A DNA stretch of 21,944 bases from Methanosarcinales archaeon (GTDB lineage: Archaea > Halobacteriota > Methanosarcinia > Methanosarcinales > Methanosarcinaceae): positions 1 through 21,944 of the forward strand of contig JAAXQB010000296.1 of NCBI GenBank assembly GCA_012329085.1, in the 5' to 3' direction. Within the stretch, counting starts at the first letter, position 1. Each line of letters opens with the position of its first letter. A model generated the notes under the pieces. The model saw only the letters and a program-made list of their open reading frames with translations. It was not told where the DNA came from and did not search any database. Position numbers and translations under genes: made by a program. This document shows positions 15,009 to 21,944 of this stretch, in pieces.

Positions 15009-15179
15009 GTATATGATTTGTAAATTATATACTGAGAGAATTTTTCAATTTCTCGATTATTTAAATTTTGTAAATTTTAACTAAATTATTTTTGTTAAAA
15101 TTCAATATACGCCCATTTGTTCCAAATAGACTATCAAAAATCAAAGATTTTTTCAAACGCTCATTCATTCTGAATGAGC
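15009..15179. repeat. Module A copy and reverse module B hairpin
   Basis: Module A at 15009-15032 has arms GTATATGATTT / AAATTATATAC and is followed by a spacer (TGAGAGAATTTTTCAATTTCTCG) but no hairpin. Module B at 15159-15179 is a perfect 8-bp stem GCTCATTC / GAATGAGC with loop ATTCT; its flanks AAAC and TATTGAAA show reverse orientation, and the loop is the complement of the AGAAT loop at 11841-11861. A degraded B (CGCCCATTTGTTCCAAATAG) lies at about 15111-15130. Confidence 0.7.
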
Positions 15180-15341
15180 TATTGAAATATTTGTATATTA
15201 AGTTGTATTAATATTTATATAAATTGGTGTAAAATTATAAATCATTTTTAATGTTAAAAAATAATTTTTTTAAATTATACAAGGGTGTAGAAAGTGAGCT
15301 ATATAAAATATTATCATACATTTCATTCCATTTTTTGTATA

Positions 15342-15390
15342 GCTCTTTCGGAACGAACGAGCGTTTACTCGTTTAAGAACGAACGATTGT
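15342..15390. repeat. Module B hairpins overlapping the 3' end of trxB
   Basis: Module B at 15342-15362 has arms GCTCTTTC / GAACGAGC (one mismatch) and loop GGAAC, followed by GTTT. A second degraded unit (ACTCGTTTAAGAACGAACGA) at about 15367-15386 runs into trxB; the TAA stop of trxB on the - strand lies in its central part. The last residues of the protein, NTIVRS, are therefore encoded by repeat-like DNA. Confidence 0.65.
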
Positions 15391-16368
15391 ATTAGAAAAT
15401 CTTTGATTTTCGATATATTTTTCAGCATCAAGGGCAGCCATGCACCCCGAACCTGCTGAAGTGATTGCTTGTCTATAAATAGGATCTGCAACATCACCTG
15501 CGGCAAACACTCCTTGCACACTTGTTGAAGTTGCATTTCCATTTGTTCCGCTTTTAATTTTAAGATACCCTTTATTATCCATATCAAGTTGTCCTTTAAA
15601 AATATCTGTATTTGGTTTATGCCCTATTGCAATAAATATTCCATCTACAGCTAAATGTGTGATTGTATCTGTTTTTACATCTTTAATTTTCATGCCTGTC
15701 ACGCGCGTACCATCTCCTACTACTTCTTCGAGGGTGTGATGCCATTTTATAGATACAATTCCATTTTTTTCTTTTTCAAATAATTGGTCTGAAATTATTT
15801 TTTCAGAACTAAATTCATCTTTTCTATGTACAATGATGACCTTTGATGCAATATTTGAGAGATACACTGCTTCTTCGACTGCCACATTTCCGCCCCCAAT
15901 TACTGCAACAGTTTTTCCTCTATAAAAAAATCCATCACAAGTTGCACATCCTGATACGCCTTTGCCCTTATATTCTTCTTCCGAAGGAATCCCGAGATAT
16001 CTTGCAGATGCACCTGTTGAAATTATTAAAGCATCGCAGGAATAAGTTCCATTATACCCTTCAAGAATGAATGGTTTTTCATTCAATTTTACAGAATGAA
16101 TATGATCGTTTATTAATGTGTCATCAAATTTTTCAACATGTTTTCGTATATTTTCTATAAGTTCTGGTCCGCGCAAGTTTTCTAAATTTCCGGGCCAATT
16201 ATCTACTTCTGTTGCAGTCATAAGTTGTCCGCCTTGTTCAAATCCTGAAATAACCACAGGATTTAAATTAGCACGGGCGGCATATATGGCTGCTGTGTAT
16301 CCAGCTGGTCCAGAACCAAGTATCAAAACACGGCAATGTCTATTAATATTTTTTGTATTATTATTCAT
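15373..16368 (-). CDS. trxB: Thioredoxin reductase
   Basis: A 331-residue FAD-dependent disulfide reductase that passes electrons from NAD(P)H to thioredoxin in the cytoplasm. The FAD-binding loop is [18 protein letters not shown] from 18, the redox-active pair is Cys141 and Cys144 in [10 protein letters not shown], the nucleotide-binding loop is [15 protein letters not shown] from 157 with HRKDEF at 181-186, and the second FAD motif [11 protein letters not shown] begins at 286. All are the normal low-molecular-weight TrxR arrangement. Whether NADPH, NADH or F420H2 is the donor cannot be settled; HRK in place of HRR leaves NADPH plausible. The final residues after EKYIENQRF appear to be read from a hairpin repeat that also supplies the stop. 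It lies 34 bases behind hemC on the same strand and may be co-transcribed with hemL-hemC. Confidence 0.93.
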   Translation of the reverse strand: MNNNTKNINRHCRVLILGSGPAGYTAAIYAARANLNPVVISGFEQGGQLMTATEVDNWPGNLENLRGPELIENIRKHVEKFDDTLINDHIHSVKLNEKPFILEGYNGTYSCDALIISTGASARYLGIPSEEEYKGKGVSGCATCDGFFYRGKTVAVIGGGNVAVEEAVYLSNIASKVIIVHRKDEFSSEKIISDQLFEKEKNGIVSIKWHHTLEEVVGDGTRVTGMKIKDVKTDTITHLAVDGIFIAIGHKPNTDIFKGQLDMDNKGYLKIKSGTNGNATSTSVQGVFAAGDVADPIYRQAITSAGSGCMAALDAEKYIENQRFSNTIVRS

Positions 16369-16402
16369 AATTTCACTCTTTTATTTTTTAAATTTTTAGA
16401 TA

Positions 16403-17323
16403 TTATTCATATGAAATGATACATTTTTGGATCTCTTCTTTTATAAGTTCAGCACCACCTACATTCACAAGCTCTTGTGCAAGACATAATGCCTCTTCCT
16501 GATAATTTTCAAGCGAAAGTATATCCTCCACATAAACAAAATCTGCACCATCCAGTGATAAAACTTCTGCTTTTACATAAATTTCATCCCCTTCAACTTT
16601 TGCAAATGAAGCAATTGGTATTGAACAACCACTCTCAACCAAGCTTATAAGTGTTCGTTCAATTTCTGTTTCAATCTTTGTTTGCATGTGATTAAGCTTT
16701 AAAAGATTGAAATTATATTCTGAATTAGATTTTGTAGCAATTGCAATAGTGCCTTGATTTGGAGATGGACAAAACAAATCAGAGGATAGCACTTCACCAC
16801 TTATATTAAGTCCCATTCGTTCAAGTCCAGCTTTTGCAATCACAATCCCATCATATAACCCTTGATTTAATTTATTTAATCGTGTATCAATATTTCCACG
16901 AATATCCTGAATATTCAAATCTGGGCGATGCCTTAAAAGTTGTGCCCTTCTTCGCATAGACGAAGTTCCAATAATCGAACCATCATCAAGGTCATCTATT
17001 GATACATTGTCGTGTGTAAGCAATATATCATAAGGAGAATCTCGTAATAACACAGCGGCAATTGATAATTTATCAGGACGGATTGATGGAATGTCTTTCA
17101 TTGAATGCACAGCAATATCAATCTCATTAGCATAAAGTTTAGCATCAAGTTCCCTTACAAAAACTCCAACGCCTTGCAATTGATAAAGTGGCTTATCTGT
17201 TATTATATCTCCTTGTGTTTGTATTGTTTTAATGGTAGATTTTACACCTTCTTTTTCCATCAACTCTTTTACAATATTTGCTTGAGTTATGGCAAGTTTG
17301 CTACCCCTTGTTCCAATAATCAT
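16403..17323 (-). CDS. hemC: Hydroxymethylbilane synthase (porphobilinogen deaminase)
   Basis: EC 2.5.1.61: polymerises four porphobilinogen molecules to hydroxymethylbilane, a step common to siroheme, coenzyme F430, cobamide and haem synthesis. The protein starts directly with MIIGTRGSKLAITQA, the family's N-terminal signature. Asp77 in AVHSMKDIP is the catalytic acid, GTSSMRRRAQLLRHRPDL from 119 and RGNIDTRLNKL from 142 provide the Arg residues that hold the chain, and Cys233 in ESGCSIPIAS carries the dipyrromethane cofactor. At 306 residues the length is normal. Its ATG follows the hemL TAA with no intervening base, so translation is very probably coupled. trxB follows 34 bases later. Confidence 0.95.
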   Translation of the reverse strand: MIIGTRGSKLAITQANIVKELMEKEGVKSTIKTIQTQGDIITDKPLYQLQGVGVFVRELDAKLYANEIDIAVHSMKDIPSIRPDKLSIAAVLLRDSPYDILLTHDNVSIDDLDDGSIIGTSSMRRRAQLLRHRPDLNIQDIRGNIDTRLNKLNQGLYDGIVIAKAGLERMGLNISGEVLSSDLFCPSPNQGTIAIATKSNSEYNFNLLKLNHMQTKIETEIERTLISLVESGCSIPIASFAKVEGDEIYVKAEVLSLDGADFVYVEDILSLENYQEEALCLAQELVNVGGAELIKEEIQKCIISYE

Positions 17324-18637
17324 TTAAAGATTTTCCTTATATGCATCAATCGTTTTTTCGAGATCATAATCATCATGCGATAGAGACAAAAAGCAAGTTT
17401 CAAATTGCGATGGCGGTAAAAAGATACCACTATTTAACATTTGGTGAAAGAAATCAAAATATTTTTTTTTATCGCATTTTAATGCTTCCGCATAGTTTGA
17501 TGGTTTATCCCCAAAAAAGACTTTAAACATTGAACCTATTCCTGATACTGAATAATTTTTATTTTTATCTTCTATTATATCAGATAATGCTATACGAAGT
17601 TTATCTCCGTTCAAATTTAAATTTTCATATATATATTTTTGTTTTAGATTTTCTATCACACTTAAACCTGCTGCCATGCTAATTGGATTTCCATTAAATG
17701 TTCCCGCTTGATATATTGGACCATTTGGTGCCATTTTTTCAAGAATTTCTTTTTTACCCCCAATAACTCCAATTGGCAAGCCTCCGCCTAATACTTTACC
17801 AAGTGTTGTAAGGTCTGGTTTGATATTATAATATCCTTGTGCCCCACTAAGTGATACTCTAAAACCTGTTATCACTTCATCAAATATTAAAACAATGTTT
17901 TCTTCTTTTGTGATTTTCCTAACTTCTTTCAAATAATCTTTTTTTGGAAGTATTGGTCCAATATTTCCCATAATTGGTTCCATAATTAGAGCTGCAATTT
18001 CTCCTTTATGTAATTTAATTATATTTATTAATGATTCGATATCATTAAATGGTATTTGAAGTGTGTTTTCTGTGGCAGATTTTGGAATGCCAAGAGAGTC
18101 AGGAATTCCAAGTGTGGTAGCACCAGAACCTGCTTTTACAAGAACGGCATCATGTGCACCATGAAATCCACCTTCTATTTTTATAATTTTATCTTTTCCT
18201 GTCCATCCTCTGGCAACACGAATTGCACCCATTGTAGCTTCTGTGCCTGTTGATACAAATCTAAGCATTTCAATAGAGGGGTAAATATTAACTATTTCGT
18301 TTGCAAGTTTAATTTCAAGTTCTGTTGGGGTGCCATAAGCCCATCCTTTTTCTAATTGATTTTGTATTGCATTTTTTATGGATTGATTTTCATGCCCAAG
18401 TAGAATTGGGCCATAGCTCATGCAATAATCAATATATTCATTCCCATCAACATCAATAAGTTTAGAGCCCTTAGCTGATTTTGTATAGAAGGGGTATGGT
18501 TTAATTGCTCGGACAGGACTACTAACTCCCCCCGGCAATATTTCTTTTGCCTTTTCATATAGTAATTTTGATTTATGCGTATTTAGAAGGTTTGTATATC
18601 CTAAATCATTGCAAGATTTTTGTTTTTCAAGTGCCAT
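17324..18637 (-). CDS. hemL: Glutamate-1-semialdehyde 2,1-aminomutase
   Basis: EC 5.4.3.8: PLP enzyme that converts glutamate-1-semialdehyde to 5-aminolevulinate in the C5 pathway of tetrapyrrole synthesis. Motifs, numbered from the [13 protein letters not shown] at 36-45, [15 protein letters not shown] at 129-143 (phosphate loop), GGFHGAHD at 156-163, FDEVITGFR at 252-260 with the Asp that contacts the PLP nitrogen, and [12 protein letters not shown] from 279 with Lys281 as the Schiff-base lysine. I chose the ATG at 18637 (MALEKQ); an in-frame TTG four codons earlier has no ribosome site. At 437 residues it is the usual size. It heads the - strand group hemL-hemC-trxB. Two 11-bp tandem repeats lie just upstream of the start. 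Confidence 0.95.
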   Translation of the reverse strand: MALEKQKSCNDLGYTNLLNTHKSKLLYEKAKEILPGGVSSPVRAIKPYPFYTKSAKGSKLIDVDGNEYIDYCMSYGPILLGHENQSIKNAIQNQLEKGWAYGTPTELEIKLANEIVNIYPSIEMLRFVSTGTEATMGAIRVARGWTGKDKIIKIEGGFHGAHDAVLVKAGSGATTLGIPDSLGIPKSATENTLQIPFNDIESLINIIKLHKGEIAALIMEPIMGNIGPILPKKDYLKEVRKITKEENIVLIFDEVITGFRVSLSGAQGYYNIKPDLTTLGKVLGGGLPIGVIGGKKEILEKMAPNGPIYQAGTFNGNPISMAAGLSVIENLKQKYIYENLNLNGDKLRIALSDIIEDKNKNYSVSGIGSMFKVFFGDKPSNYAEALKCDKKKYFDFFHQMLNSGIFLPPSQFETCFLSLSHDDYDLEKTIDAYKENL

Positions 18638-18647
18638 AATTATAATC

Positions 18648-18669
18648 AAATGTTAATTAAATGTTAATT
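18648..18669 (-). repeat. Two tandem 11-bp repeats directly upstream of hemL
   Basis: The + strand sequence AAATGTTAATT occurs twice in a row, ending 11 bases from the hemL start codon. The position, within the leader or core promoter, would suit a regulator or slippage; with such A+T-rich units chance cannot be excluded. Confidence 0.4.
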
Positions 18670-18927
18670 AAAAATAGTGTTTAATATTATTTATATGATT
18701 TGTGTTTATTGTGGATAAATTTAAGCTGTTTATGGCCTATTTTATATTCTTTTTATTTTTAAATTATAATTATACATAATATACACATATTTTCATATTA
18801 AATGATTTAAATTTAAAAACAATAATAATGAGGCGATGATAATAGTGGTGATTGTGGTGATAAAAAAAGAAATTTCTATAAATTTATAATTTATATGGAT
18901 ATTTTTCGAAAAAGTAATTTTTTTTCA

Positions 18928-19052
18928 GTGTGCAATTTTACAAATTATATGCTAGCGCTCATTCTCTTCGAAAATTCGCAAACGCTCGTTTGTTCCAAAC
19001 GAGCTATTAAAAATCAAAGAGTTTCTTAAACTCATTCTTTCAGAATGGACTA
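18928..19052 (-). repeat. Composite repeat copy with one module A and two module B hairpins
   Basis: Module A at 18928-18952 has arms GTGTGCAATTT / AAATTATATGC around TAC. Module B at 18984-19004 is a perfect 8-bp stem GCTCGTTT / AAACGAGC with loop GTTCC, reverse orientation (flanks AAAC and TATTAAAAATC). A second B at about 19031-19050 has the loop TTTCA and a partly decayed arm (CATTC / GAATG kept). A degraded B also lies at 18957-18970. Confidence 0.75.
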
Positions 19053-19252
19053 TAAAAAAATGATAAATAAAATCAATAAAATTTGAGATATTTAAGTTCA
19101 GTTGAAAAAATGTGTAAAAAAATATCATATTTAATAAAAAATATATAAAATGTTAAAATATTAATTAATTATAAATTATCTCTTATATAAAAAATAAATA
19201 TTAAAATAATATTTTAAACAATTATTACATTTATTACTTAATTGAAAATAAA

Positions 19253-19480
19253 TTAAAGGTCACTATCATCTGCAAACTTAATTAACAATTCACCAAGCTC
19301 ACGAACATATTTTGGATTAAGATTGAATCTACTTTTTCTTTGCCCACTTCGTTCTTTTGCAATTGTCACATATTCATTATCGTATTTTTCACTTGATTCA
19401 AGATTTATTGTCAAAAACCAACCTGCGCCCATTTTTATTTCTGCATATGCGTTTTCTTTTGTATTTTCAGTATCTGTCAT
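19253..19480 (-). CDS. Small conserved-looking protein, possibly PC4-like
   Basis: A 75-residue soluble protein without membrane spans. After a charged start (MTDTENTKENAY) come beta-type stretches, AEIKMGAGWFLTINLES and EYVTIAKERSGQRKSRFNL, and one C-terminal amphipathic helix, NPKYVRELGELLIKFAD. The order of strands followed by NLNP plus a single helix resembles the PC4/Sub1 single-stranded-DNA-binding domain, whose strands are followed by a similar (S/N)LNPEQW-type helix. That assignment is inference from pattern and not firm; I do not recognise the gene with certainty. The start has no ribosome site, but a TATA-like TTATAAAT about 13-20 bases upstream of the ATG suggests a short-leader or leaderless transcript. 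It appears to be a single-gene unit between two gaps. Confidence 0.55.
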   Translation of the reverse strand: MTDTENTKENAYAEIKMGAGWFLTINLESSEKYDNEYVTIAKERSGQRKSRFNLNPKYVRELGELLIKFADDSDL

Positions 19481-19611
19481 AATTATTATACCTATTTATA
19501 ATTTAATTTGATATTGGATAATCTATATATTGCACTTTCTTTTTATTAATGTATCGATTTAGAGATTCAAATATTCGAATTGTTTAATTTTTTAAACTAT
19601 TTTATTGTTTA

Positions 19612-19667
19612 ACTGCTTTACTGCTTTACTGCTTTACTGCTTTACTGCTTTACTGCTTTACTGATTT
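19612..19667 (-). repeat. 8-bp tandem repeat (ACTGCTTT on + strand)
   Basis: Six perfect copies of ACTGCTTT run from 19612 to 19659, followed by one imperfect copy (ACTGATTT) at 19660-19667 that overlaps the TAA stop of the HisA-like gene (19666-19668). In the gene's sense direction the unit reads AAAGCAGT. Eight is not a multiple of three, so copy-number change cannot extend the protein in frame, but it can alter the 3' end of the transcript. Such an array is a classic slippage site. Confidence 0.9.
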
Positions 19668-20361
19668 ATACTTGTATTAAATTTTTATGTATCGCAGTTG
19701 CAATAAGTGCTCCTTTAACGCCAATTTGTTTTAATAGCTCAATGTCAGTCATATCTCGAACTCCGCCACCTAATAAAATATCTGCTTTCGATTGTTTTAC
19801 AACTTTATTTAAAAAGTTCATATCAATTCCTGAAGACATTCCAACTTTATCCATATCAAGAATAATGATATTTTTAAGCTTTACTTCATTTAAACATTCT
19901 ATAATCTTAAATAAATCGTTTGGCATATTTGAATCTTTTGTTAGAATTTTTCCATTTATTATATCAATACTAACACTTATTTTATTTGGATATTTCTTAG
20001 CAGCATGGAGCATAATTTCAAGTGATGCAGTCTCAGTTCCAAGAACAAGAATATCTGCACGAGAGATTGAATTTTCAACATCTAAATAAGATGAAATTCC
20101 AGTGTCTAACATAATCTCTGATTTTTTTGAAATATCCTTAATTACTTTAAAATTTATATCATTTTTTCCTTTACCTTGTAAAACATTTAAATCTGCAATA
20201 TATACTTTTTTGGGATTTACGGTATCTATTACTGAAATTGGATCTGATTTATTGCATATTGTACTAAATTTATGTACAGGTTGATATTCATCTCGATTTT
20301 TATTTTTGGCATGGACAACTATACCATCAAATATATCTAATACAAATATGGTTTGAAACAT
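19666..20361 (-). CDS. HisA-like (HisA/HisF family) TIM-barrel protein, COG1411 type
   Basis: A 231-residue half-barrel-repeat protein related to ProFAR isomerase HisA, but lacking clear features of the histidine enzyme. FVLDIFDGIVVHA at 6-18 aligns with the first catalytic strand of HisA (Asp9), SIDIINGKIL at 131-140 starts the second half, IILDMDKVGMSSGID at 166-180 places Asp169 at the second acid position, and LLGGGVRDMTDIELLKQIGV from 196 is the phosphate-binding segment. Homologues of this kind are found in methanogens and in methylotrophs that use methanofuran and tetrahydromethanopterin. Here it is divergent from mfnB across 167 bp, which supports a role in C1 cofactor metabolism rather than histidine synthesis; the reaction is unknown to me. 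The stop codon is embedded at the edge of an 8-bp tandem repeat. Confidence 0.75.
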   Translation of the reverse strand: MFQTIFVLDIFDGIVVHAKNKNRDEYQPVHKFSTICNKSDPISVIDTVNPKKVYIADLNVLQGKGKNDINFKVIKDISKKSEIMLDTGISSYLDVENSISRADILVLGTETASLEIMLHAAKKYPNKISVSIDIINGKILTKDSNMPNDLFKIIECLNEVKLKNIIILDMDKVGMSSGIDMNFLNKVVKQSKADILLGGGVRDMTDIELLKQIGVKGALIATAIHKNLIQV

Positions 20362-20434
20362 AATAATACTATAAATTACTTATACTATAAAAATAATTAA
20401 TATCTTTACATATTGTATGTATATACGAGACAAC

Positions 20435-20500
20435 ACTCATTTGATTTGAATGAGTTATTAAAATTTTCTCCATATATATATAATTTTATAAATTATATAC
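20435..20500 (-). repeat. Composite A-B repeat in the divergent HisA-like/mfnB promoter region
   Basis: Module B at 20435-20455 has arms ACTCATTT / GAATGAGT (one G-T pair) and loop GATTT. After 20 bp (TATTAAAATTTTCTCCATAT) comes module A at 20476-20500, arms ATATATAATTT / AAATTATATAC around TAT. Read on the - strand the order is A, spacer, B, then TGTTGTCTCG, as in the copies at 5642 and 7548. The copy fills most of the space where the mfnB promoter and leader should be. Confidence 0.75.
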
Positions 20501-20528
20501 AATAATAAATCTCAAAGGAAAAAAGTAT

Positions 20529-21230
20529 ATGAAATTATTAGTAAGTCCGATTAGTATAGAAGAAGCAATTATTGCATCAAAAGGTGGTGCAGATATTATC
20601 GATGTTAAAAATCCAAAAGAAGGATCTCTTGGTGCAAATTTTCCATGGGTTATAAAATCAGTAAGAGATTCAATTGATTTAAAACAGCCACTTAGTGCAA
20701 CAATTGGAGATTTTAATTACAAGCCTGGTACCGCATCACTTGCAGCACTTGGAGCTGCTGTTGCAGGTGCGGAATACATTAAAATTGGATTATATGACAT
20801 TCAAACAGAAGAAGAAGCATTTGATATGCTAAATAATATTACAAAATCTGTTAAGGATTTTGACCCATCTAAAAAAGTTGTTGCATCTGGATATTCAGAT
20901 TATGAACGAATAAATTCTATTGACCCTTTACTACTTCCAAAAATTGGGGCAGAAGCAGGTGTCGATGTAGTTATGGTGGACACAGGAATTAAAGACGGTC
21001 GTTCTACATTTGAATTTATGCCAGAAGATACATTAACTAAATTTACAACAAAAATTAAAAGCGTAGGACTTGAATCTGCCCTTGCAGGAACTCTTAAATT
21101 TGAAGATTTGCCAATGCTTAATCGTATCAATCCCGACATAATAGGAGTTCGTGGAATGGTATGCGGAGGGGATAGAACTTCTTTTATAAAACAAGAATTA
21201 GTTGAAAAATTAAAATCTGTAATGAATTAA
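20529..21230 (+). CDS. mfnB: (5-formylfuran-3-yl)methyl phosphate synthase MfnB
   Basis: EC 4.2.3.153: condenses two glyceraldehyde-3-phosphate molecules to the furan precursor of methanofuran, the first C1 carrier of methanogenesis and of reverse methanogenesis. The 233-residue protein belongs to the DUF556/MfnB TIM-barrel family. Lys27 (in ADIIDVKNPKEGSLGANFPW), Lys85 (AEYIKIGLYD), Asp151 and Lys155 (VMVDTGIKDGRSTF) all fall at the positions described for the Methanocaldococcus jannaschii enzyme, which fixes both identity and start codon. AAAGGA stands about nine bases before the ATG. The gene is divergent from a HisA-like gene and convergent with a UbiA gene, 2 bases apart. Its promoter region contains a composite repeat. 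Confidence 0.95.
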   Translation: MKLLVSPISIEEAIIASKGGADIIDVKNPKEGSLGANFPWVIKSVRDSIDLKQPLSATIGDFNYKPGTASLAALGAAVAGAEYIKIGLYDIQTEEEAFDMLNNITKSVKDFDPSKKVVASGYSDYERINSIDPLLLPKIGAEAGVDVVMVDTGIKDGRSTFEFMPEDTLTKFTTKIKSVGLESALAGTLKFEDLPMLNRINPDIIGVRGMVCGGDRTSFIKQELVEKLKSVMN

Positions 21231-21232
21231 TT

Positions 21233-21944
21233 TTATATTCCTGCTACAAAAGATAATAATGCAAAAACAAAAGCGATTTTAAAAATTAAAGAAGATTTAG
21301 CAGGATTGTTTTTTAATACAATTTCATATATTGCAAATATAAAACAGATATTTACAAATAAAATAAAAATCAAATATTCAATTGACATCATTGAAGTTAA
21401 AAATGGGATTGGACTTATAACTATTGCAATGCTCGTAATAAGTGCTGCAAGGTTTGCAGACTTTTTTACACCAATCTTGATTGGAAGTGTTTTTAATCCT
21501 TGTTTTTCATCACCTTTAATATCTTCAATATCTTTTACAATTTCTCGTGCAATAGTTGCAAGCATTACAAGTAAAAATAATACAATTAAAACTTCCATTC
21601 CTTTTATTCCAAATACAGCACCTCCAAAAAGAACTGTTGCGCCTGTAAGATAACCAACTGCAATATTACCAATCAAAGCTTTTTGTTTTAATGTTTTCCC
21701 GTAATATATAAGAAGAATTGAATTAAAAAGTGCAATTAAGCCACAAATTATATGGATATAAAATGCGATAATAGTTCCAATTATAAAAAGCACAATCGAA
21801 AAATAAAGGGCATGAGTTCGATTAATTTTACCAGATGGAATTGGACGATTCGGCTTATTTATAGCATCTATTTCTACATCAAAATAATCATTTATTGCAT
21901 TACCTGCTGCAGTTATAAGAAAAACTGCTATTAAAATAAGTGCA
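21233..21944 (-). CDS. UbiA-family prenyltransferase, probably digeranylgeranylglyceryl phosphate synthase (5' end outside window)
   Basis: The frame stays open from the stop at 21233 to the right edge, giving 236 residues of a C-terminal portion. It starts inside a membrane helix (ALILIAVFLITAAGN) and then shows the first Asp-rich motif, NDYFDVEIDAINKPNRPIPS, which binds the prenyl diphosphate through magnesium. The second motif, KDIEDIKGDEKQGLKTLPIK, lies between later membrane helices. About seven hydrophobic spans are visible, ending in IAFVFALLSFVAGI. In archaea this family member usually adds the second geranylgeranyl group to geranylgeranylglyceryl phosphate, making the core ether lipid; the NKPNRPIPSG form fits that better than quinone prenyltransferases, but certainty would need the full sequence. 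It is convergent with mfnB with only 2 bases between the stops. Confidence 0.8.
   Translation of the reverse strand, partial: ALILIAVFLITAAGNAINDYFDVEIDAINKPNRPIPSGKINRTHALYFSIVLFIIGTIIAFYIHIICGLIALFNSILLIYYGKTLKQKALIGNIAVGYLTGATVLFGGAVFGIKGMEVLIVLFLLVMLATIAREIVKDIEDIKGDEKQGLKTLPIKIGVKKSANLAALITSIAIVISPIPFLTSMMSIEYLIFILFVNICFIFAIYEIVLKNNPAKSSLIFKIAFVFALLSFVAGI

Larger units (their letters stand above)
14316..15372. other. 1.06-kb gene-free stretch with repeat copies
   Basis: No gene is supported; short frames here are low-complexity. Repeat copies occupy 14370-14550, 14716-14738, 15009-15032, 15159-15179 and 15342-15390. The kinase promoter should lie just right of 14315 and no TATA box stands out. 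Bases about 14550-14700 and 14760-15000 hold nothing I can identify. The right end carries the 3' end of trxB, read from the other strand. Confidence 0.55.
18638..19252. other. 615-bp gene-free region between hemL and the small PC4-like gene
   Basis: It holds the hemL promoter at the left (the tandem repeats at 18648-18669; no unique TATA box can be chosen), a Val/Ile-coding 17-codon frame near 18835 with no supporting features, the repeat cluster at 18928-19052, and from there to 19252 A+T-rich sequence without recognisable content. Confidence 0.55.

Noticed and set aside
15270..15587. 105-codon - strand frame overlapping the end of trxB
   Set aside because: It lies out of frame over conserved trxB sequence and has no recognisable features.
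18835..18890. Val/Ile-rich 17-codon frame in the hemL upstream region
   Set aside because: Too short, no ribosome site, low complexity.

Overview
The window suggests an A+T-rich methanogenic or methane-oxidising archaeon, most likely near the Methanosarcinales. The evidence is mfnB (methanofuran biosynthesis, with all four expected active-site residues at family positions), a UbiA prenyltransferase of the archaeal ether-lipid type, an archaeal cis-prenyltransferase with Leu-Pro-Trp-Gln motif, a UPF0147 protein, and a secreted protein with a PEF-CTERM-like tail, a sorting signal known mainly from Methanosarcinales. The lineage is inference; no rRNA, tRNA or CRISPR array was seen.

Layout. (1) 1-140: tail of a 2[4Fe-4S] ferredoxin. 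(2) 1034-1567: exported PEF-CTERM-like surface protein isolated between two gene-poor stretches. (3) 3318-5649: a tight + strand cluster of ACT-domain regulator, homoserine dehydrogenase and polyprenyl diphosphate synthase. (4) 5800-7526: hypC-hypD-hypA for [NiFe] hydrogenase maturation. (5) 8970-11027: an orphan ABC substrate-binding lipoprotein (- strand), a divergent HTH regulator and a convergent UPF0147 gene. (6) 12045-14315: a large membrane histidine kinase with no response regulator nearby. (7) 15373-18637: hemL-hemC-trxB on the - strand, with hemL and hemC directly abutting; this feeds tetrapyrrole synthesis (siroheme, F430, haem). (8) 19253-19480: a small possibly PC4-like protein. 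(9) 19666-21230: a HisA-like gene divergent from mfnB, both probably tied to methanofuran/C1 cofactor synthesis. (10) 21233-21944: UbiA prenyltransferase running off the right edge.

Nineteen genes cover about 66% of the window, so roughly a third is non-coding. That third is not featureless. It holds a dispersed family of short inverted repeats that I could not match to a named element. Module B is a 21-nt hairpin (8-bp stem, 5-nt loop; commonest arms GCTCATTC/GAATGAGC). Module A is a 25-nt near-palindrome (11-bp arms around 3 nt; arms like GTATATAATTT/AAATTATATAC). In the best copies A is followed by B after 18-20 bp. Stems of B differ between copies by paired, compensating changes, so pairing rather than sequence looks conserved. 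Copies sit in nearly every intergenic gap, and two overlap the ends of genes (uppS, trxB).

The gaps also contain transposase debris: a clear frameshifted IS4-like remnant at about 11440-11640 bracketed by hairpins, and a weaker one at about 2318-2645 that carries a hairpin. An 8-bp tandem repeat overlaps the stop codon of the HisA-like gene. The hairpin family is the best candidate here for something undescribed.
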